From Sutterella parvirubra YIT 11816 (GTDB lineage: Bacteria; Pseudomonadota; Gammaproteobacteria; Burkholderiales; Burkholderiaceae_F), in NCBI RefSeq assembly GCF_000250875.1, contig NZ_JH604928.1, positions 1 to 19,425 of the forward strand: a stretch of 19,425 nucleotides of DNA, in the 5' to 3' direction. A model generated the notes under the pieces. That model saw only the letters and a program-made list of their open reading frames with translations, did not search any database and was not told the DNA's origin. The translations under genes and the position numbers were made by a program. Below, piece after piece: positions 7,183 through 12,799 of this stretch. Each line of letters starts with the position of its first letter. Position 1 is the stretch's first letter.

Positions 7183-8193
7183 ATGAACGCCATGCACGTG
7201 ACGAACCTCACGCCCATCCAGAACATCCCGAACGCCCAGCCGGAGACCGCCGCCATGACCGCCCAGACGAACACGACCAAGAGCACGAACCGCTTTGACC
7301 GACTCACCCGCTTCACCGACCGCGCCGCGGTCGTCCCCGCCGTGACGCTCGGCGATCCCACGCCCGAAGCCTCCGTCGAGGTGCTCCGCGCGGTGATCCG
7401 AGCGGGCGCGGATGCGCTCTCGTTGACGCTTCCCTTTTCGGACCCGTGCGCCCACGCCCCCGACTGCGCGCACGCCTCGGTGCGGGCCTTGGAAGCTGGG
7501 GCCGACCTGGAGCAGTCGCTCCGCCTCGTGCGCACGATCCGCGACGAATACCCGGATCTTCCGGTCATGCTCACCCTCTACGCGAACCAGATCGTCGTCC
7601 TCGGTCTTGAAGCCTTCACGGCTGCCGCGGCGGATGCGGGCGTCGACGCGCTCTACATCCCGGACCTTCCGGTCGGGATGCGCGAACTCGAAACGGCATT
7701 CGACGATGCCGCCGCGACCGAAGGGCTCGCCTTGGCCGGACTCCTGCCGCCCAACGCCGACGCGGCGCGCGTCGGGAAGCTCGTCCGCATCGTGACGGGG
7801 GCGATGGTGGCGCCGATGCCGGATGCGGCTTCGGCCGGGGCCGTCCGGGCGCAGTTCCGGGTGATGGAAACGGAAGGCGTTGAGCTTCCCGTCCTCTTCG
7901 ACGCGGACCTCTCCCGCATTGAGAATCCCGCGAACGCAGCCGCCCTGGGCACCGCTCTCGTGAAGGTCCTCCCCGAACTCGTGGGCCGACGGGTGCCCGT
8001 TGCGGTCGCCTTCGGCGTCGGCATCGCCAAGATCCTCGAGGCCGCCCCGGTCGAGAACCGTCAGGTCACGGCGGCGACCCTTGAGCGGGTCGAGACCTTC
8101 GTCGGCGACGTCGCCCGCATGATCCGCGCCGTCCGAACCGAGGCGCCCGATGGCAGGGAGGCGGCGCGCCGCCCCCGGGCCGCGGCCTCCTGA
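7183..8193 (+). CDS. trpA: TrpA-like alpha subunit lacking catalytic residues
   Basis: TrpA normally splits indole-3-glycerol phosphate into indole and glyceraldehyde 3-phosphate and activates TrpB. This 336-residue protein aligns by eye with E. coli TrpA (VTLGDP, PFSDP, YAN, PPNAD), but the universal LELGIPFSDPLADGP segment reads ALSLTLPFSDPCAHAP. The catalytic Glu49 equivalent is Ser80 and Asp60 is His91. The SRAGVTG loop 6 and the late SGSA phosphate site are also not recognisable. Contacts for TrpB are kept: the Asp-Pro of SDP (87-88), Asn135 of YAN and Pro163. It is therefore probably a pseudo-enzyme that activates TrpB and makes no indole. The start is set by AGGAGGA about 7 nt upstream; this adds about 35 N-terminal residues, and a basic C-terminal tail is also extra (E. 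coli TrpA is 268 residues). Confidence 0.9.
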   Translation: MNAMHVTNLTPIQNIPNAQPETAAMTAQTNTTKSTNRFDRLTRFTDRAAVVPAVTLGDPTPEASVEVLRAVIRAGADALSLTLPFSDPCAHAPDCAHASVRALEAGADLEQSLRLVRTIRDEYPDLPVMLTLYANQIVVLGLEAFTAAAADAGVDALYIPDLPVGMRELETAFDDAAATEGLALAGLLPPNADAARVGKLVRIVTGAMVAPMPDAASAGAVRAQFRVMETEGVELPVLFDADLSRIENPANAAALGTALVKVLPELVGRRVPVAVAFGVGIAKILEAAPVENRQVTAATLERVETFVGDVARMIRAVRTEAPDGREAARRPRAAAS

Positions 8194-8234
8194 CGGGCTG
8201 TAACACGACACCCAGCACAGAACCCCAACGGGAA

Positions 8235-8275
8235 GGCGCCGGACCGCGAAAAAGGCGTCCTTGCGGTCCGGCGCC
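8235..8275 (+). terminator. Terminator after trpBA
   Basis: A perfect 13-bp stem, GGCGCCGGACCGC (8235-8247) with GCGGTCCGGCGCC (8263-8275), encloses a 15-nt loop and is followed by a pyrimidine-rich tract with short T pairs. It closes the trp unit 42 bp after the trpA stop, supporting trpL-B-A as a complete transcript. Confidence 0.7.
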
Positions 8276-8469
8276 CTCCCTCCTTCCTCTCCTTCGTCTC
8301 CTTCTTCTCCCTTGGTCTCCGCTTCCTCCCGCCCCGTTCTCACGTCCGCTGTCGGAGGAAGACGTCAGGGAAAACGTTCCAAAGGCTCACCACCACGGAT
8401 CCGTTCACGCGATTCCCTTCGCTTTGGGGTATGCTCACCTCCTGAACACCCCGCCATTCACCGAAACGC

Positions 8470-9612
8470 ATGCCCCAAACACTTTCGACGTCCTCCTCGT
8501 CCGGCGCTCCCGCGCCGGACAACCCAGGGCCCTCAGGCACCGTTCCGCCTTTGTCGGCGATGCCGCCGATCACGCCCGTCGCCGGTCCGTCCGGCGTCCG
8601 TCAGGCGCCGCACGCCGCACAGGCCTGCCTCGTCATCGTGCGGGAAGCGCTCGCGGCGAAGCCCCTTGAGCGTCTTCGCCGCGTGGTCGCGGAACTTCAT
8701 GAGCGGCGCGTGCCGATCCTGATCGAATCGAACGGCCTTTCGCCCGAAGCCCGCAAGGTCCTCGACCAGATGTCCGCGCCCGACCTTCAGGTCGTGCACC
8801 ACGACGGCTTCAACAAGCTCAAGCTCTACCGCGAGGGCTTCCGCCGCATGGCGAAGCTGGGCGTGCGGGGCGTGCTCGTCATCGACGCCTCCGGCCCCTT
8901 CAGCTTCGGGGCGGCGCAGCACTTCATGCGCCTGGCGCGAAAGTTCCCCTCGCAGCTTCTCTGCGGGTATTCGGTGAAGATCGAAACCCCGATGCGCCGC
9001 CAGCGCGTCACGGGCCAGCACCTCATCGACTTCTCGTCGGGCTTCTGCGGGCTTTCGCTCTCGCACGAAGACGCCCTCTGCCCGATGAGGCTCTATCCGC
9101 TGGAAGCGACGTTGTCGGTCCTCATCAACGCCGAACTCGTGCCCGAGGACGGCTTTGAGACCGAATTTCTGGTGCGGCTCCTCTGGGCGGGTCTGCGCGT
9201 GAGGAACCTCCCCGTGCCGGCGAGCCGGGAAGAGCTCATGCGCAGACCGAGCTGGTGGACGATGGCGCCGCTCTTCACGAAGCTCTTCCTCGTGATGCTG
9301 ACGCGCCTTCCGATTTTGGTGTGCTCGCGCGTCGTCGGCTGGGCCCCGGAAGAACAGAGCCCGGTGAAGACCAAGTCGGAGAGAAAGGCCGAGAAGCTGG
9401 AGCAGTTGGAGGCGCTCGCCCGGGCCGAGAAGGCTGAAAGGGCCGCGGCCTGCGCCAAACCCGGTCAGGCCCGCAAACCCTGCTGCCCCCACGTCGACCC
9501 CGAGGTTCGCGCCAAGGGCGAGGCGGCCGTGGAAGAGGCGCGTCTTCGCGCCGAAGCGGCCCGCGACGAACTCACCAAGGGGCAGCCCAAGGTGGAGAAG
9601 GCGAAGCTCTGA
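8470..9612 (+). CDS. Divergent GT2-like glycosyltransferase
   Basis: Residues about 52-255 resemble a GT-A family 2 domain of the dolichyl-phosphate-mannose-synthase type: GVLVIDASGPFSFG at the usual DxD place, FPSQLLCGYSVK, CPMRLYP, and DGFETEFLVRLLWAGLRVRNLPVP at the acceptor end. The metal-binding DxD is DAS (139-141), so a metal-independent or inactive enzyme is possible. The first 50 residues are Ser/Pro/Ala-rich; the last 85 (from PVKTKSERKAEK) are a charged, probably coiled-coil tail with a CCPH cluster. Residues about 265-290 are hydrophobic and may touch the membrane. Start is uncertain: no Shine-Dalgarno is clear, and Met31 (8560) is the alternative. It stands alone between two terminators. 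Substrate is unknown. Confidence 0.65.
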   Translation: MPQTLSTSSSSGAPAPDNPGPSGTVPPLSAMPPITPVAGPSGVRQAPHAAQACLVIVREALAAKPLERLRRVVAELHERRVPILIESNGLSPEARKVLDQMSAPDLQVVHHDGFNKLKLYREGFRRMAKLGVRGVLVIDASGPFSFGAAQHFMRLARKFPSQLLCGYSVKIETPMRRQRVTGQHLIDFSSGFCGLSLSHEDALCPMRLYPLEATLSVLINAELVPEDGFETEFLVRLLWAGLRVRNLPVPASREELMRRPSWWTMAPLFTKLFLVMLTRLPILVCSRVVGWAPEEQSPVKTKSERKAEKLEQLEALARAEKAERAAACAKPGQARKPCCPHVDPEVRAKGEAAVEEARLRAEAARDELTKGQPKVEKAKL

Positions 9613-9660
9613 CGAACGCCGCCTCTTCCCGGCGAAGGGACGGCGGCCCGAGCACACACG

Positions 9661-9686
9661 GAGAGCCCGGTTTCAACCGGGCTCTC
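9661..9686 (+). terminator. Terminator after the GT2-like gene
   Basis: GAGAGCCCGG (9661-9670) pairs perfectly with CCGGGCTCTC (9677-9686) around a TTTCAA loop, and TTCAT follows. It lies 48 bp past the stop codon. Confidence 0.72.
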
Positions 9687-9750
9687 TTCATATCCGTCTT
9701 CCTGCCGGAGGCCGGATGCGGCCGGAGAGTCGACGCCTTTCCGGACGCCC

Positions 9751-9791
9751 AAAAGCACGACGCCCGCCACTCTCGTGACGGGCCGTCGTGC
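9751..9791 (-). terminator. Terminator after dps
   Basis: On the minus strand a long imperfect stem (9791-9755; outer GCACGACG, inner CCCG and CAC/GTG pairs, one bulge) is followed directly by TTTT (9754-9751). It ends the dps transcript about 90 bp after the stop and sits tail-to-tail with the terminator of the preceding gene. Confidence 0.68.
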
Positions 9792-9882
9792 CGTACGGGA
9801 CGCATCCAAACGCCCGCGCCGGGACCGCGACCATCTCGCGGGTGCCTCCGGCGCTCGGAGGGCGCTCGGGAATCAGGCGGTG

Positions 9883-10365
9883 TTACTTCTTGCAGCCGCA
9901 GGATTCTTCAGCGTGGCCTTCCTTCATGGCGTCGAGGAACCAGAGTTCCTTCTGGAAGGCGGCGATGTAGCCTTCGAAGGTGGCCTGCACCTGGAAGTCG
10001 TCGCGTTCGGCGGCTTCGGCGCGGATTTCCTTCGCGAGATCCTGCATCTTCTTCATGTCGTCGTAGACCATCTGAAGCGCTTCGCAGCAGGAGAAGGCGC
10101 GCGGGGAGACTTCTTCGATCGTGGCGGCTTCGAGGTAGTCCTTCATCGTCGAGAGCGGGGTGGCGCCGCGCATCTTCTGGATCTCGGCGACTTCGTCGTA
10201 GGCTTCGAAGCACTGGTCGTAGAGGGCTTCGGTGTATTCGTGGACCGGCTTGAAGATCGGGCCGACGACGTTCCAGTGGATGTTGTGCAGCTTCACCGTC
10301 CAGACCATGAGGTTGGCGACGTAGGTGTTGAGCTTGCAGGCGTTCTTGTTCTGGCAGCAGGACAT
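9883..10365 (-). CDS. dps: Dps-family ferritin-like protein
   Basis: Dps dodecamers oxidise and store iron and protect DNA during oxidative or starvation stress. The 160-residue protein has the family signature: HNIHW (His30), His42 and Glu46 in VHEYTEALYD, and Asp57/Glu61 in DEVAE, matching the inter-subunit ferroxidase ligands (E. coli His51, His63, Asp67, Asp78, Glu82; Asp67 is replaced by Glu). It lacks the Lys-rich N-terminal DNA-binding tail of E. coli Dps and instead starts MSCCQNKNAC and ends ESCGCKK, with CC also at 93-94 (eight Cys in all). AAGGAG lies 6 nt before the ATG, which fixes the start. A sigma70-like promoter is about 190 bp upstream. Family call firm; DNA binding uncertain. 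Confidence 0.9.
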   Translation of the reverse strand: MSCCQNKNACKLNTYVANLMVWTVKLHNIHWNVVGPIFKPVHEYTEALYDQCFEAYDEVAEIQKMRGATPLSTMKDYLEAATIEEVSPRAFSCCEALQMVYDDMKKMQDLAKEIRAEAAERDDFQVQATFEGYIAAFQKELWFLDAMKEGHAEESCGCKK

Positions 10366-10556
10366 AGGTGACTCCTTATGTTTGGTTGGCCCTTCGGAGA
10401 ATCCTCTCCACCCATCATTTTAGGGAAGTTCGAAGCGTCTTTTCAAGCAGATTCCCTGAAATTCAGCTTCGTACAGCGGGGAAGTCCTTCTTACGAGGGG
10501 AGGTTCAAAGAAGACTGATCAGCGTTTCCTATCGCTTTTCGTCTTTCGTTGGACTC

Positions 10557-10585
10557 ATTCTATAACAGGTCTTCCGTAATTGCAA
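10557..10585 (-). promoter_or_regulatory. dps promoter
   Basis: On the minus strand TTGCAA (10585-10580), 17 bp, then TAGAAT (10562-10557; 5 of 6 to consensus). The predicted start near 10550 leaves about 185 nt of untranslated leader containing an AGGGAA/TTCCCT dyad. Lower GC than the surroundings supports a promoter. Confidence 0.6.
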
Positions 10586-10633
10586 GATCCTAACGATTTT
10601 TCAATTTTGATAGATGTCGCCAATTGTGAAGGG

Positions 10634-10679
10634 AAAAATGAAGGCTGAGGGACGCGTTCGGAAACGCCTCCCGCAGCCT
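10634..10679 (-). terminator. Terminator of the candidate sRNA
   Basis: Symmetric stem: AGGCTG (10642-10647)/CAGCCT (10674-10679), GGGA/TCCC, GCGTT/AACGC with two 1x1 mismatches and a 4-nt loop. On the minus strand it is followed by TCATTTTT (T-run 10638-10634). Confidence 0.75.
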
Positions 10680-10820
10680 CCCGCTCGATGAGACCAGATG
10701 ACGCTCCGAAGAGCGCTGCCTTTCGGTTCGGACGGCCTTCGGCCGCCGACACCGAGCCGACCCAACGCACGCCAATCGTTGCAATCCAAAGCGTACTTTG
10801 CCGACCGTCTGCGAAGCAAA
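10634..10820 (-). ncRNA. Candidate small structured RNA
   Basis: A strong promoter, a structured stretch without a credible reading frame, and a strong terminator together define a transcript of about 187 nt. Hairpins on the way are CGGTTCGG/CCGAGCCG enclosing CGGCC-TTC-GGCCG (10724-10759) and CGCTC-CGAA-GAGCG (10702-10715). The longest frames crossing it start with TTG or upstream and run through the terminator, so a protein is unlikely. It does not show the closing stem of 6S RNA, the GGAAGGAAGC tetraloop region of SRP RNA, or RNase P/tmRNA motifs that I could recognise. Identity is unknown; a trans-acting sRNA is the simplest guess. Confidence 0.5.
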
Positions 10821-10826
10821 ACGCGA

Positions 10827-10855
10827 ATTCTATGGATCGGGCCCGGCGTCGTCAA
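10827..10855 (-). promoter_or_regulatory. Promoter of the candidate sRNA
   Basis: On the minus strand TTGACG (10855-10850) is separated by exactly 17 bp from TAGAAT (10832-10827); both are 5 of 6 to the sigma70 consensus. No gene start lies downstream before the terminator at 10679-10634. Confidence 0.65.
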
Positions 10856-10872
10856 GGTGAAGGCGGGATCGG

Positions 10873-10904
10873 CGGGCGACCGGCGCGAAGGCACCGGCCG
10901 CCCG
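10873..10904 (-). other. Hairpin after the DUF805 gene
   Basis: CGGGCG-a-CCGG (10873-10883) pairs with CCGG-c-CGCCCG (10894-10904) around a 10-nt loop, 31 bp beyond the DUF805 stop. There is no T-run on the minus strand, so termination, if any, would not be classical. Confidence 0.4.
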
Positions 10905-10935
10905 TTCAGTGGGAAGCCTTCTCTGACGGCGGGCG

Positions 10936-12000
10936 TCAGCGTCGGCCGAACCAGCGTCGCTTCAAGGACGCCAACTCGGCGCGCGCCTCAGGCCATGACT
11001 TCACCGCGCCCTTCGCCCCGCGGGAAAGCATCCCGACGAGCGTGGCGACGGCCAAGGGGAAGGCGTAGGTGAACGAGAAGATCACCCACCAGCCGCAGCC
11101 TTCCGACAGGTACCAGGAAACCAGGCAACCCGCGAGGATGCCTCCGAAAGGAATCAGCCAGATGAGGCCGGTGACCGCCACCAAGACGGCGACGACGTGC
11201 CCCCAGGCGATGTCGAAGGCCCAGTTGATCGCGAACCCCGCCACGATCACGTAGCTCAACAAATAGACGCCGATCAGCGCCGCCTCCGGGCCGGAGCAGT
11301 CGCCGCCTCCGGCGAGGCCGGGAAAGAGACTTTTGAGCCGTGCGCCGATTCCGTCCATGAAGGCGTTCGCGCGCTCGGCCTCCCATTCGCCCTGCAGCCT
11401 CCCGCTCTCCCGGACCCTTTCGTCCAAAGACGAGGCAGAAGCTGAGGATGCGGGCGGCGCGGGCAGGCGCCGGGCGGCTTCAGAATCGCGATCCCAATCG
11501 CAATCCCAAACGTTCACCACGGTTTCATCCGTGCGCGCGCCCCTGGCGGGACGGTTCGCCGTCGGCGTTTCCCGTCGTCCGGACTGCTCGGACCTCACCG
11601 CATCCTTCGCGGGCTTCCATACCAAATAGAAAAAGAGCAGGAAGTTGAAGAGCGGCAGGAACGCCAGCATGGCCCAGGCGGTCGCGATCCCGGCGTCGCG
11701 GCAGCGCTTGATCGCCGCGAAGACCGAAACCAGGCCGACGGCGACGATCACCGCGAGGAGGATCATCGCCTCATTGGGCTCCACGAAGATGTTGCTCAGC
11801 TCGATGAGGAAGGTGTTGAGGATGGTGGCGGTGATCCACACCAGGGCGAAGGTCCACCGCCCAATGCGCCCGCGGGGGCTCAGGAGGTTCTTGTTCTCGC
11901 GGGATTCGGAGGCGCCCGGCGTCCCGGGCGTCTCTTCGGTCCCAACCGCCGCTTCCGGCCGGAAGGACGGATCGTTGTTGTCGAAGTTCTTGTTGGTCAT
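10936..12000 (-). CDS. DUF805 family membrane protein
   Basis: A 354-residue inner-membrane protein of unknown function. Residues 44-132 match the DUF805 pattern: GRIGRWTF, a membrane helix, a second helix (80-97), then AIKRCRDAG and a hydrophobic pair (107-127) ending LVWKP. A hydrophilic Ser/Ala/Arg-rich linker (132-235) contains a short Asp/Trp patch (WDCDWDRD). It leads to a second membrane part of about four helices (240-327) that is not part of the usual short DUF805 protein. The start at 12000 (MTNKNFDNND) follows GAGAGAA; an upstream in-frame ATG at 12093 would translate through a perfect inverted repeat and is less likely. It lies after the aro cluster on the same strand but is separated from it by about 240 bp with strong secondary structure. 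No function is claimed. Confidence 0.75.
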   Translation of the reverse strand: MTNKNFDNNDPSFRPEAAVGTEETPGTPGASESRENKNLLSPRGRIGRWTFALVWITATILNTFLIELSNIFVEPNEAMILLAVIVAVGLVSVFAAIKRCRDAGIATAWAMLAFLPLFNFLLFFYLVWKPAKDAVRSEQSGRRETPTANRPARGARTDETVVNVWDCDWDRDSEAARRLPAPPASSASASSLDERVRESGRLQGEWEAERANAFMDGIGARLKSLFPGLAGGGDCSGPEAALIGVYLLSYVIVAGFAINWAFDIAWGHVVAVLVAVTGLIWLIPFGGILAGCLVSWYLSEGCGWWVIFSFTYAFPLAVATLVGMLSRGAKGAVKSWPEARAELASLKRRWFGRR

Positions 12001-12021
12001 GATTCTCTCGAAAGAAAAACA

Positions 12022-12105
12022 GGTGGTTCGAACCGTGAACGCCACCCGGCGTTCACACCCAAGGTCACCAACAATTCCCATGGGCTCAGCCAAGTTCGAA
12101 CCACC
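12022..12105 (-). repeat. Nested inverted repeat upstream of DUF805 gene
   Basis: GGTGGTTCGAAC (12022-12033) and GTTCGAACCACC (12094-12105) are perfect 12-bp inverted copies. Inside lies a perfect 9-bp hairpin, GTGAACGCC-ACCC-GGCGTTCAC (12035-12056), plus small dyads such as CCCATGGG. On the minus strand the outer arm is followed by TGTTTTTC, so the whole may be a terminator for the aro transcript or a structured 5' leader of the DUF805 mRNA. Confidence 0.55.
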
Positions 12106-12205
12106 CTCAAAACCAACACAACTTCAGCAAAATCAACGCACTGCTGTTGAAAACACCCCTCTTCTTCTCCGAACCAACGTTGTGAGGCACGTCTCTTGGG
12201 CCTCT

Positions 12206-12220
12206 CATGCGCTACGCATG
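12206..12220 (-). other. Small hairpin after aroQ
   Basis: CATGCG-CTA-CGCATG forms a perfect 6-bp dyad 18 bp past the aroQ stop. It lacks a T-run. It may protect the 3' end of the aro mRNA. Confidence 0.3.
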
Positions 12221-12237
12221 CGCCCCGCAAACCTCCC

Positions 12238-12714
12238 TCACGCCTTATTGAGATAGTCGACCAACCACCCGATCGCCTCCCGGTAGCCCTCGATCCCGTG
12301 CCCCATGATCCGGTGCTTCGCCGCGAGCGCGACGTAGCTCACCCGGCGGAAGTCCTCCCGGGTCGAAACGTCCGTGATGTGGATCTCCACGGTCGGGATC
12401 GCGGTCGCCTTCAAGGCGTCCAGAATCGCGACGCTCGTATGGGTGTAGGCGGCGGGATTCATCACGATCCCGTCGACCCCTTCGAAATAGGCCTCCTGGA
12501 TGCGGTCCACGATCGCGCCTTCGTGGTTCGACTGGAAGTAGTCGTGCCCGACGCCCGCCTCCCGGCACCAGTTGGCGAGCAGGCCAACGAGCTTCTCGTG
12601 GGTCACCGCCCCGTAGAGGTCGGGCTCGCGGATGCCGAGCATGTTGAGGTTCGGTCCGTTGATGATCAGGATCTTCTTGGGAGCATTCATCTTCTTCACG
12701 TCTTCCGTCTCCAT
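12238..12714 (-). CDS. aroQ: Type II 3-dehydroquinate dehydratase
   Basis: This enzyme removes water from 3-dehydroquinate to give 3-dehydroshikimate, step three of the shikimate pathway. The 158 residues show the dodecameric type II signature: GPNLNMLGIREPDLYG (19-34) with the catalytic Tyr33, QSNHEGAIVDRI, NPAAYTHTSVAILDAL, and VEIHITDVSTREDFRRVS holding the catalytic His. The usual HxSN/HxTN reads HITD, a mild change. ATG at 12714 has AAGG about 7 nt upstream; Met9 (12690) would give the more usual family N-terminus (MNAPKKILIINGPNLN) but has no good Shine-Dalgarno. It is the last gene of the aro cluster, 85 bp after the triple-fusion gene. Confidence 0.95.
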   Translation of the reverse strand: METEDVKKMNAPKKILIINGPNLNMLGIREPDLYGAVTHEKLVGLLANWCREAGVGHDYFQSNHEGAIVDRIQEAYFEGVDGIVMNPAAYTHTSVAILDALKATAIPTVEIHITDVSTREDFRRVSYVALAAKHRIMGHGIEGYREAIGWLVDYLNKA

Positions 12715-12799
12715 TTCGTCGCCTTTTTCATTCTTCTGCGCGCTTTCGCCGTCAATCTGCGCACATCTTTCTTCATTCGACCAAAACCACCCTCTTCCC

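Noticed and set aside
5853..7574. 573-residue minus-strand open frame opposite trpBA
   Set aside because: TrpB and TrpA are clear on the other strand; the frame has no recognisable domain.
10580..10620. Possible OxyR or Fur box upstream of dps
   Set aside because: An imperfect CTATC...GTTAG dyad is present, but the tetrad spacing of OxyR sites and the Fur consensus are not met.
10634..10820. Identification of the small RNA as 6S, SRP, RNase P or tmRNA
   Set aside because: Length suits 6S, but the 5' and 3' ends do not form a closing stem, and the hallmark motifs of the other families are absent.
10590..10894. Small ORFs of 64-97 residues within the candidate sRNA region
   Set aside because: They begin upstream of the predicted start or at TTG and read through the terminator; no Shine-Dalgarno.
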